From Hyphomicrobiales bacterium (GTDB taxonomy: Bacteria > Pseudomonadota > Alphaproteobacteria > Rhizobiales > Rhizobiaceae), in NCBI GenBank assembly GCA_900466605.1, contig UBMU01000047.1, forward strand, positions 1 to 64,000: a stretch of 64,000 bases of DNA. The letters are read 5' to 3'. Below are positions 8,551 to 16,594 of the stretch, in pieces. The notes beneath the pieces are model-generated. The model saw only the letters and a program-made list of their open reading frames with translations, made no database searches and was not told the DNA's origin. Positions within the stretch are counted from its first letter, which is position 1. Every line of letters starts with the position of its first letter. Position numbers and translations under genes: made by a program.

Positions 8551-9872
8551 TCAGGCTATGGACAGTGCTGGGGCTCTACCTCGTCAACCTGCCTTTTGCC
8601 GATAGCCTGTTCGTCGTCGGCTTGACGTTGCCGATGTTGGCCATCGTGACCGCCGGCTTGTGGCGACTGCGATCACGCGGCTTCCAGATTGGAGACATTT
8701 TCTGGTTCTGTCTGTTTATCTATTTTGTGATCTCGCCGTTGCAGCGCATTCACGGCGATCAGATCGGCGGTGCGGCCGCGATAACGGCATACGCATACGA
8801 ACCTGCGGAGTATGCTTTGGCGATGATGGTTGTCGTCTTGTTTACCTTCCCCTTCCTCTTTGTCCGCATGCATTCGTCTGAGGAGAAGATTACAGCGGAT
8901 GTTCGGCCGGGCATGCCCTTCATTCTGGTCGTCAATGTCGTTGCGTTCATCCTTTTTGCCATGTCTGAGGGTGGCTTCGAGCGGTTGCTTTTATCTCGGC
9001 TGCAGCAGGAAGCGTCGCCGGCCCTCGGCATGCTGTTTCTAGCAATGCAGTCCGCCACCGCCTGTCTGGTTGCCGCCTATTTTTGCCAATCACGGCAGAG
9101 GCTCGTCTCTGCCGCGATGTTGCTGTTCGTTCTTGGCCTGTTGGCGGTCTCGAGAAACCCATTCAACGCGCCACGATTCGTTCTGCTTGCAGTCTGGGGG
9201 CCGGTGTTTCTGGCGATTGCAGGTGGCAGAGTATCGGCCACGAGGTTCTACGGTTGCAGCCTCCTGGCGCTGACGGTCCTGTTCCCGGTCCTCAATGTAA
9301 CGACGCGCTCGGGGATGGGCGCATTGCAGGACCTGCCACAGATCTCGGTCATCGGGAACTTCTTCGACATTCCTTCCATCGATGTATTCGACATGGCGGT
9401 CCATTCCATCCGATATATGTCGATGCACGATCATGTGTGGGGCGAAAAGCTTGCCGCTGTCGTTCTGTTCTTCATTCCACGCTCGGCCTGGCCCGGAAAG
9501 CCTATCGTGGGCGGGCTCGATGTCGGCAACGATCTCTTCGCTGCCGGCATGTACGGCACGCCGAACCTTTCCTTTTTCCTAGGCTGCGATTTCTACATGG
9601 ATTTCGGTTTTGCGGGCGTTGCGCTTGGCGGTGCCGTCTGTGCTTTTCTACTGGGCGCGCTGATCAGATTTACCCGAGACAGCTTCTTTGGAGTTCGCGT
9701 ACTGCAATTCTTCATCGCGGCGTCTTTGCCCATTCTGCTGCGCGGACCTGTTGGTGCCGTTCTTCCGCTTTTCGTTTGTCAGGTCTTCGTCGCCAAGCTG
9801 CTCGCGGTGATGCTTCGGCCGTCGGTCGAGCCATCGGGACAGGCGGGCGTTGTTGCAGCCTGGAGGGCGTGA
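8547..9872 (+). CDS. Wzy-like polysaccharide polymerase
   Basis: The 441-residue integral membrane protein has roughly 10-12 hydrophobic segments and a large loop around residues 255-345 containing FFIPRSAWPGKP and FFLGCDFYMDFG. The R-x-x-WPGKP pattern in a periplasmic loop is typical of oligosaccharide repeat-unit polymerases. It would join flipped repeat units into a chain, with length set by the Wzc-like protein. It overlaps the flippase stop by four bases, and the acetyltransferase starts two bases after its stop. Confidence 0.75.
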   Translation: MIRLWTVLGLYLVNLPFADSLFVVGLTLPMLAIVTAGLWRLRSRGFQIGDIFWFCLFIYFVISPLQRIHGDQIGGAAAITAYAYEPAEYALAMMVVVLFTFPFLFVRMHSSEEKITADVRPGMPFILVVNVVAFILFAMSEGGFERLLLSRLQQEASPALGMLFLAMQSATACLVAAYFCQSRQRLVSAAMLLFVLGLLAVSRNPFNAPRFVLLAVWGPVFLAIAGGRVSATRFYGCSLLALTVLFPVLNVTTRSGMGALQDLPQISVIGNFFDIPSIDVFDMAVHSIRYMSMHDHVWGEKLAAVVLFFIPRSAWPGKPIVGGLDVGNDLFAAGMYGTPNLSFFLGCDFYMDFGFAGVALGGAVCAFLLGALIRFTRDSFFGVRVLQFFIAASLPILLRGPVGAVLPLFVCQVFVAKLLAVMLRPSVEPSGQAGVVAAWRA

Positions 9873-9874
9873 AA

Positions 9875-10468
9875 ATGGAGCGGGAAACCTTGGGTATCCT
9901 CGATGCAAGCAAAAGCGGATCACGCACCGGTGGCCCGAGTTTCTCGTTGCGACATCGGGTGCTGCGGGCGGCATGGGCCGTCACGTGGTTGCTCCTTGCT
10001 GCCTGGACGCCTGCGCCCCTACATCGATGGAGGGCGATGCTACTCCGCGCGTTCGGGGCGCAACTCGCGGCAAATGCACGTGTTCATGGTTCTGCGAGGA
10101 TATGGTATCCGCCGAACCTCATCATGGAGGAGAACGCGCTGATCGGTCAGCGCGTGATCTGCTATGCCGTGGCACCCATCCGCATTTGCAGCGATGCCAT
10201 CGTCTCGCAAGGCGCGCATCTTTGCACCGGCAGCCATGCGTTAAACGATCCCTGCTTTCAGCTGGAAGCACGTCCTATCACCATCGGCGCCAATGCCTGG
10301 GTCGCAGCCGAGGCGTTTGTCGGCCCAGGGGTGGTGCTGGAGGAGGGTGCAGTTCTCGGCGCGCGAGGCGTCGCGTTCCGTAACGTCCCCGCCTGGACAA
10401 TCTTTGCCGGCAATCCCGCACGGTTTCTCCGCGAGCGAGAGCGGTTTACCATCCCTTCGCGATCGTAG
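9875..10468 (+). CDS. WcaF-like hexapeptide acetyltransferase
   Basis: This 197-residue protein has a short hydrophobic stretch near residues 35-48, then a left-handed beta-helix with hexapeptide turns (ANARVHGSARIWYPPN, LIMEENALIGQ, ITIGANAWVAAEAFVGPGV) and the catalytic region HLCTGSHALND with a candidate His. It most resembles the colanic acid acetyltransferase WcaF and would O-acetylate a repeat unit using acetyl-CoA. It is the last gene of the locus. Its 3' end overlaps the convergent SGNH hydrolase gene by 23 bases. Confidence 0.82.
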   Translation: MERETLGILDASKSGSRTGGPSFSLRHRVLRAAWAVTWLLLAAWTPAPLHRWRAMLLRAFGAQLAANARVHGSARIWYPPNLIMEENALIGQRVICYAVAPIRICSDAIVSQGAHLCTGSHALNDPCFQLEARPITIGANAWVAAEAFVGPGVVLEEGAVLGARGVAFRNVPAWTIFAGNPARFLRERERFTIPSRS

Positions 10469-12299
10469 CGTTCGCCCACGCAGCCGCGACCACTGCATAA
10501 CCCGCGTCGTTGAGATGGATCGCGTCGGTCCGCAAAGACCGTGGGACCAGCCCGGCTGCCACGTCCTGCTGATCGCCTGGTGTTCCGTCAGCGGACGACT
10601 GGAGCACAGCGTGGAGATCGACAAACCGGTCTCCGTAAACGGTTGCCAAGCTCGTATTCAGCCCGAGTATGTGCTGCGCGAGCTCGGGCGTGTCGCTCGC
10701 GGCCGGCAGAATTGAGCCTACGAGATATCGTCCGCCCGCGGCGCGGTTCGCCATTGCCGCTATGTCTGCCATGACAACTCCGGAAGATTCGGCGTTGTTG
10801 CGACCAACCCAGATCCATTGAATATCGGCTCGCAGCGAAATCGCATCGTCCGTCAGGAAAGTGGTCGCGTACGGCACGCTGGCTGGGTCGCCAGCGAACT
10901 TGCGCGTGAAACTCCAATTGCCGGCGTCGTCGCTTGCGATCGTTCCTTTGATCCCGGCCAGGGTGCCGGGGGCGCTGCCGTGGTGAGAGCCGGAATTGAA
11001 GAAGATGTCGATTGATCTGTAAGTAACCGGCACCTGCGGGCTATCATCGCCCCACTCGATCACGACGTTGTCGAGAGACCACGTGACGTAGCTGTCGCTA
11101 GTGACAAACGCGATCGCTGCGCACGATGGATTGCCGAAAGCGGCATTGCCGCTGGTGAAGACGACATCGTGATGGCCCCCGTGACTGACGACGGAAGTTG
11201 GACTTCCGGCAGCGGTTTCCGTCGCCCAGCTACCACCGACCGCCTGAAGGCCGCCGATCTGGATCAGACCCTCGCCATTGACGTAGTCGAGATCGAACGC
11301 CACGCGAATTGTTTTGCCCTGTGGCACGGGTGGGAGCGCGATCTCGCAGCCCCGAAGGATTCCTGCGTCGTCGTTTTGGATGACAAGCTTGCCCATTTCA
11401 GCGTGCAGCGGCGTTGCGTGGCCATCCTGAAGGCGAGTGGTCCAACCCTCCTCATTACTGTCGAAATGGTATGTCGCGGAGAAGGCAGGGGTGTAGGCTC
11501 CGATTGTCCCATCTCCCGGCGTGAGTTCCAACGGCGTGTTCGATTGGCCGATCTCGAACTGACCGGGGAAAACGCGCAGCGTTATGTCAATAGTGCTCCC
11601 GCTGGTCACGTTGAGGAGAAAGGTCGCGCGAACGAAGGCGCGGGTTGCTTCACCGCCTCCGGAGACCGTGTTGCGCGTGCCGTCGAGGGGAAAACTGGCG
11701 GACGCGATCTCGCCGAGATATCCGCCGGGTTCGTCGGATTGAATAAGAAGGAGATTAAAGCCGCTGACGCCGCTGGTGGAACCGTCGATGAGCTGAACTT
11801 CGCCAGATATGGTCCAATAGCTGCCGGGTTCCACTTCAGGATTGGCTGCGATGGAGCCGTATATCTGTCGGCCAGCATCCGTAAAGGTGGCGGTTGCCGT
11901 GCCGTGAATGCGGATGTCGCCATAAGGGAGCCCGCTTTCGTCTACTCCAGTGGCAATCAGCTCGTGAACGAGCCCGTTGATCGCTCCGGGTTCAAAGGCT
12001 TCCATCCAGTCGCGGCTGTGTGGAAACAGGTTCTTCGTCCCGGTGCCTCGTACGGCGAGCCGCAAAGGTACCCCTCCCTGGCGGGCGGCGATCTGAGTCG
12101 ATGTCTGGCCGCCAATGCCACGATTGAGGACAGTGCGGGGAGGGGTAAACATTGAAGCCGCCAGAGCGGGAAATGAGTGGTCGAGCGAAGATGCACCTGC
12201 GCCTGCTGTCAGGCTATCTCCAAACGCGACGATAGGCCGTCTCCTCGTTCCGGCGCGATGCGCGGATTGAGCTGAAGTGATGTCGAGACCGAGAAGCAT
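10446..12299 (-). CDS. SGNH/GDSL hydrolase with large internal insertion
   Basis: The 617-residue protein has the SGNH block I sequence AFGDSLTAGAG near residue 25 (Ser nucleophile), an early GIGGQTST block II, and the Asp-His pair DAIHLND near the C-terminus (block V). In between lie about 400 residues rich in beta-strand and Gly/Thr/Ser, including two jelly-roll-like stretches (around residues 120-260 and 275-400) that could be carbohydrate-binding. No signal peptide is evident. The ATG at 12299 follows TGGAGG. It converges on the polysaccharide locus and could deacetylate or cleave a glycan there, which is inference. Confidence 0.75.
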   Translation of the reverse strand: MLLGLDITSAQSAHRAGTRRRPIVAFGDSLTAGAGASSLDHSFPALAASMFTPPRTVLNRGIGGQTSTQIAARQGGVPLRLAVRGTGTKNLFPHSRDWMEAFEPGAINGLVHELIATGVDESGLPYGDIRIHGTATATFTDAGRQIYGSIAANPEVEPGSYWTISGEVQLIDGSTSGVSGFNLLLIQSDEPGGYLGEIASASFPLDGTRNTVSGGGEATRAFVRATFLLNVTSGSTIDITLRVFPGQFEIGQSNTPLELTPGDGTIGAYTPAFSATYHFDSNEEGWTTRLQDGHATPLHAEMGKLVIQNDDAGILRGCEIALPPVPQGKTIRVAFDLDYVNGEGLIQIGGLQAVGGSWATETAAGSPTSVVSHGGHHDVVFTSGNAAFGNPSCAAIAFVTSDSYVTWSLDNVVIEWGDDSPQVPVTYRSIDIFFNSGSHHGSAPGTLAGIKGTIASDDAGNWSFTRKFAGDPASVPYATTFLTDDAISLRADIQWIWVGRNNAESSGVVMADIAAMANRAAGGRYLVGSILPAASDTPELAQHILGLNTSLATVYGDRFVDLHAVLQSSADGTPGDQQDVAAGLVPRSLRTDAIHLNDAGYAVVAAAWANATIAKGW

Positions 12300-12505
12300 G
12301 GATAACCTCCACAATTAAATGGGAATGCAATCCTATTCCATGCTCGGTGTGAGAGGATATTTGACGATGGCAGCCTCAACCCGAGTGTCGCCAGTTCCCG
12401 CTTCGATTGCCTGAAATGAGGACGGATACTGCTCAAGCGGCGAGGCATTGTGCTAAGGGGAGATGTTAGCCAGGACTAGCCGTTTCCAAGATGTGGAGGC
12501 CGAGG

Positions 12506-12940
12506 ATGAAAATCATACGGATGGTTGCTTTTACATTTCTGATTTCAGGATGCTTAAGTGCGGCGCAGCCGCCGACAGGGGCGGGCGATTTTGGCCACCA
12601 GACACTGGTCCTCATCAATTCCTACAGGACGAGCCGTGGCCTTGCTCCGCTGGCCGAAAACCGCACCTTGAAAGCGTTGGCACAACAACACAGCCGGTAT
12701 CAGGCCGCTCGGAGAAGCATCAATCACAATGGCTTCCGCGAAAGGTCTGCGCAGGCAAAGTCCGCTGGATTGAGCGGCGTATGTTCAGAGAATGTCGGTG
12801 TCGGGCACAGAGATCCGCAACATCTCTTTTCCAGATGGAGGATTTCCCCGGCGCATAACGCAAATATGCTTCGACCTAACCTGCGATATGCAGGTGTCTC
12901 TGTGGTGGGAGGGTATTCGACCTTTTTCGCGTGTGGATAG
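12506..12940 (+). CDS. CAP/SCP-domain lipoprotein
   Basis: The 144-residue protein begins with a lipoprotein signal, MKIIRMVAFTFLISGC, whose lipobox LISGC predicts a lipidated Cys at residue 16. The rest is a CAP/SCP domain: LVLINSYRTSRGLAPL, LKALAQQHS, INHNGFRERSAQA, SENVGVG, and a final HNANMLRPNLRYAGVSVV. Function in bacteria is largely unknown; the domain occurs in secreted and envelope proteins. The ATG at 12506 is preferred over 12491 because the GGAGGCCGAGG ribosome site precedes it. It seems monocistronic. Confidence 0.82.
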   Translation: MKIIRMVAFTFLISGCLSAAQPPTGAGDFGHQTLVLINSYRTSRGLAPLAENRTLKALAQQHSRYQAARRSINHNGFRERSAQAKSAGLSGVCSENVGVGHRDPQHLFSRWRISPAHNANMLRPNLRYAGVSVVGGYSTFFACG

Positions 12941-13277
12941 GGCTTTGGCCAAGACCTGTCGGAGCAGATTGCAATTGCAATGGCGTTTGTGCGGCCCGGA
13001 CGCCGCCTTCGGTAAACGCGGCCAGCCGCGAAGCAGATGTTGGCGAACTTCCGTCGTCTTCATGTTCTCTTAAGTAATTCTCTTGAGATTGTAATTTCCT
13101 TGTTCCATGATGCTCGCGATACGAAGAATTTCGGGTCGTGCTTCATGACGATCGATGCAGATCGCCTCAGCCGTGAACATGTTTCTTCGCTCCCGGCTCG
13201 CATTGCAGCCATTAGACTTTCAATATTATTTGTCCCGCGAGTGCGTACTTGCGGCTGACCTGATTTAGGGACGTTGC
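12941..13277. other. Intergenic stretch, nothing recognised
   Basis: 337 bases between the CAP lipoprotein gene and the GNAT gene. I see no coding frame with plausible composition, no strong hairpin and no RNA gene. It presumably holds the promoter of the GNAT gene. Confidence 0.5.
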
Positions 13278-14123
13278 ATGAATTCGGAGTTTGCCGTTCG
13301 CCCGATGCGACCCGGTGAGTTGGAACTGGTGCTCGAATGGGCACGTCAGGAAGGCTGGAATCCCGGCCTCGACGATTCCGTTGCCTTTCACGATGCAGAC
13401 CCGTCCGGATTTTTCGTCGGCGTGGTTGGGGAGGTGCCGGTAGCTTCAATCTCCGTCGTCAAGTATGGCGAGGATTTTGCGTTCCTCGGCCTTTTTATCG
13501 TCCACCCGGATTTCCGTGGCAGGGGTTATGGCAAAGCAATCTGGAATGCCGGCATGGCGTCTGCAGAAGGCCGCAGCATCGGGCTGGACGGCGTCGCCGC
13601 GCAGCAAGACAATTATCGCAAGGCAGGATTTGAAGAGGCCCATCGGACGGTTCGCTACGGCGGCGTGATATCAACCGTGCCGGAATCGACGCTGGTCGCA
13701 CATGCCGTATCGGACAAGCTTGACGGCTTGCAGCGCTACGACGCGACAATCTTTCCGGCGCCGCGCCCGGCGTTTGTGGCGGCATGGTGTGCGGCACGCA
13801 AGGACCGGCACTCGGCAGTGGTGCGCAAGAGCGGCAAGATTCGCGGTTATGGAACCATCCGTCGCTGCTATGACGGCTACAAGATCGGCCCGCTCTTCGC
13901 GTCGGATGGAGATAGTGCTGCGGCCCTGCTTTCGCTGCTGGCGCCACATGCGAAGGGAGCAAAGGTCTTCATCGATATTCCCAGCGGCAATGCTGAGGCG
14001 ATTGAGCTTGCCAAAGGGATGGGGCTGGTGCCGGTCTTCGAAACAGCCCGCATGTATCGCGGAAAAGCGCCGGCCGTTCCGCTGAAGAACGTCTTCGGTG
14101 TAACGACACTGGAGCTCGGTTAG
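13278..14123 (+). CDS. GNAT family N-acetyltransferase (two-domain, YitH-like)
   Basis: The 281-residue protein has an N-terminal GNAT domain with the acetyl-CoA loop FRGRGYGKAIW at about residues 78-88 and a C-terminal half (after about residue 140) resembling the Acetyltransf_18 domain, ending in GKAPAVPLKNVFGVTTLELG. Two-domain enzymes of this type acetylate small amines or amino acids, but no substrate can be named. The stop overlaps the convergent EamA gene by four bases. Confidence 0.85.
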   Translation: MNSEFAVRPMRPGELELVLEWARQEGWNPGLDDSVAFHDADPSGFFVGVVGEVPVASISVVKYGEDFAFLGLFIVHPDFRGRGYGKAIWNAGMASAEGRSIGLDGVAAQQDNYRKAGFEEAHRTVRYGGVISTVPESTLVAHAVSDKLDGLQRYDATIFPAPRPAFVAAWCAARKDRHSAVVRKSGKIRGYGTIRRCYDGYKIGPLFASDGDSAAALLSLLAPHAKGAKVFIDIPSGNAEAIELAKGMGLVPVFETARMYRGKAPAVPLKNVFGVTTLELG

Positions 14124-15052
14124 TCCATGGGCGATCCGGGCGCGGTCGGGAAGGCTCGCTGCGGACGACCTTTTTCGGCAATAGCGATGCCGCTCAATGC
14201 AAGGGCAAGCGCAATCAAGTGAAACGACTGCAGCTGCTCGCCAAGCAGGGCGACGGACAATAGCGTTCCGAAGACCGGAACGAGGTTGATGAACAGTCCT
14301 GCGCGATTTGCGCCGATAGCCTCGACGCCCTTGATGTAAAGGATCTGCGCGAGCAGGGAGGCGAATATCGCAGTATAGAAAGCAATCAACCACCCCTTGT
14401 TGTCGGGCAGCACAACGGAACCCTGGCTGCTCTCCCAAAGGACAAGCGGCAATGCGGTTAGCATGGCGCCGAGCGCGGGTATAGCCATCAGTGTGCGCCA
14501 ATCGAGTGGCGGCTTCCAGCGAAGAAAAATCGTATAGATGGAGTAGGCGGCAACAGCGATCAGCATCAGGCCGTCGCCGCGGTTTAGGCCGAGTTGCAAC
14601 AGGGTCGTCAGGTCGCCGTGTGCGGCGGTCAATGCGACGCCCCCGAGCGTCATGGCGAAGCCGACGACTTGTGCGGTTGAGACGCCGGTGCGGAAGAAGA
14701 TGAAATTCAACAGGAAGATCAACATCGGAATACCTGCCTGCTCGATCGCGACGTTGATCACGGTCGTATACCTGACCGCGGAGTAGAGCATGGCATTGAA
14801 GAGCGTGTAGCCGATGACGCCGTAAAAGAAGAGCAATGGCAGATTCTTGCGGACGATCGGCCAGTCACGTTTCAACTGCGGTACGGAAACAGCCGCTATC
14901 AGCGCCGTTGCGAGGAACCAGCGCAGAAACGTCAGCATCATCGGACTGACGTGCCCTAATGCGAGCTTGCCCGCCACCGCGTTTCCGCCCCAGCACAATG
15001 CTGCGACGACGAGAGAGATGTAAGCGGCGAGCTGCACGGGCGATTCTTTCAA
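14120..15052 (-). CDS. EamA/DMT-family membrane exporter
   Basis: The 310-residue inner-membrane protein has ten hydrophobic segments in two EamA repeats, starting AAYISLVVAALCWGGNAVAGK, with the second repeat around ALGAMLTALPLVLW. Members of the drug/metabolite transporter family export amino acids, nucleobases and similar compounds. No substrate is indicated. The start is TTG at 15052, because no ATG precedes the first helix; GTG at 15037 is the other option. It is divergent from purA with 183 bases between them. Confidence 0.85.
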   Translation of the reverse strand: MKESPVQLAAYISLVVAALCWGGNAVAGKLALGHVSPMMLTFLRWFLATALIAAVSVPQLKRDWPIVRKNLPLLFFYGVIGYTLFNAMLYSAVRYTTVINVAIEQAGIPMLIFLLNFIFFRTGVSTAQVVGFAMTLGGVALTAAHGDLTTLLQLGLNRGDGLMLIAVAAYSIYTIFLRWKPPLDWRTLMAIPALGAMLTALPLVLWESSQGSVVLPDNKGWLIAFYTAIFASLLAQILYIKGVEAIGANRAGLFINLVPVFGTLLSVALLGEQLQSFHLIALALALSGIAIAEKGRPQRAFPTAPGSPMD

Positions 15053-15235
15053 ATGACGGCGATGGGGTTCTCAACCCCAAAGGTATGAGCGGCCAATAGC
15101 CCGATGACGGCTGATTTGTCACGTAAAAAGCCGATTCTCCCGGCATAACAGGGTCGCTTTCCCGGTCACAAAGCATTATAGATGCGCGGGTTTGAGAAGG
15201 GTGCGGTTAAATCCGCCTTTAACAGGAAGACGTGA

Positions 15236-16534
15236 ATGACGAACGTAGTCGTGGTCGGTTCGCAATGGGGTGACGAAGGCAAAGGCAAGATTGTCGATTG
15301 GCTTTCGGAACGTGCGGACATCGTTGTGCGCTATCAGGGCGGACACAATGCAGGCCATACGCTGGTGATCGACGGGACCAGCTACAAGCTGTCGCTCCTG
15401 CCATCCGGCGTAGTGCGTCCCGGCAAAATGGCTGTCATCGGCAACGGCGTCGTCGTCGATCCGCATGCTTTGATCGCCGAGATTGAGAAGCTGGAAAAGC
15501 AGGGCGTCAAGATCTCTCCCGAGAACCTGCGCATTGCCGACAACGCAACGCTTATTCTTTCGCTGCACCGTGAGCTCGATGCCTTCCGCGAAGATGCGGC
15601 CTCCAACAGCGGCACGAAGATCGGCACCACCCGCCGTGGTATCGGTCCCGCCTACGAAGACAAGGTCGGCCGCCGCGCGATCCGCGTGATGGATCTCGCC
15701 GATCTCGATACGCTGCCGGGCAAGGTCGACCGCATTCTGACGCATCACAATGCTCTGCGCCGTGGCCTTGGCGTTGCCGAAGTCAGCCATGACGCGATCA
15801 TGACCGAACTGACGTCGATTGCCGATCGTGTGCTTCCCTACCGCGATACCGTTTGGCTCTTCCTCGACAAGGAACGCCGCAAGGGTGCCCGTATCCTTTT
15901 CGAAGGCGCGCAGGGAAGCCTGCTCGACATCGACCATGGCACGTATCCGTTCGTGACGTCCTCCAACACTGTTGCCGGTCAGGCTGCGGCCGGTTCGGGT
16001 ATGGGCCCGGGATCGCTCGGTTATATCCTCGGCATCACCAAGGCCTATACGACGCGCGTTGGCGAAGGGCCGTTCCCGACCGAGCTGCATGACGACATCG
16101 GCCAGTTCCTCGGCGAAAAAGGACATGAATTCGGCACCGTGACCGGACGCAAGCGTCGCTGCGGCTGGTTCGACGCGGCGCTGGTCCGCCAGTCGGTTGC
16201 AACCAACGGCATCACAGGGATCGCGCTGACGAAGCTCGATGTCCTCGACGGTCTGGAAGAGCTGAAGATCTGCGTCGGCTACAAGCTGGACGGCGAGCAG
16301 ATCGATCATCTTCCTGCCAGCCAGGGTGCGCAAGCTCGCGTCGAGCCGGTCTACATCACGCTTGAAGGCTGGAAAGAATCGACTGTCGGCGCGCGCAGCT
16401 GGGCCGATCTGCCGGCCCAGGCAATCAAGTATGTTCGCCAGGTCGAAGAGTTGATCGGGGCGCCTGTCGCTCTCTTGTCTACAAGTCCTGAGAGAGACGA
16501 CACGATACTTGTGACCGATCCGTTTGAGGATTAA
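15236..16534 (+). CDS. purA: Adenylosuccinate synthetase
   Basis: This 432-residue enzyme joins IMP and aspartate with GTP to make adenylosuccinate, the first committed AMP step. The GTP/phosphate loop WGDEGKGK is at residues 11-18, followed by GGHNAGHT, GTTRRGIGPAY, FEGAQGSLLDIDHGTYP and the C-terminal guanine-binding KLDVLDGLEE. All are intact and the length is normal. The ATG at 15236 follows AACAGGAAGA. The large membrane protein gene follows 60 bases later. Confidence 0.98.
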   Translation: MTNVVVVGSQWGDEGKGKIVDWLSERADIVVRYQGGHNAGHTLVIDGTSYKLSLLPSGVVRPGKMAVIGNGVVVDPHALIAEIEKLEKQGVKISPENLRIADNATLILSLHRELDAFREDAASNSGTKIGTTRRGIGPAYEDKVGRRAIRVMDLADLDTLPGKVDRILTHHNALRRGLGVAEVSHDAIMTELTSIADRVLPYRDTVWLFLDKERRKGARILFEGAQGSLLDIDHGTYPFVTSSNTVAGQAAAGSGMGPGSLGYILGITKAYTTRVGEGPFPTELHDDIGQFLGEKGHEFGTVTGRKRRCGWFDAALVRQSVATNGITGIALTKLDVLDGLEELKICVGYKLDGEQIDHLPASQGAQARVEPVYITLEGWKESTVGARSWADLPAQAIKYVRQVEELIGAPVALLSTSPERDDTILVTDPFED

Positions 16535-16594
16535 GGTCGCGGGTCATTATTTGTGCGGTTCGCAGGGCGGACCGCGCTCTTAGAGAAAGTACGA

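Noticed and set aside
13060..13449. A 129-codon minus-strand frame in the gap before the two-domain GNAT gene
   Set aside because: Its composition is Arg/Pro-rich, it has no recognisable motif, and half of it lies opposite the real gene.
15176..16333. A 385-codon minus-strand frame over purA
   Set aside because: It mirrors the codon pattern of purA, which is intact on the plus strand.
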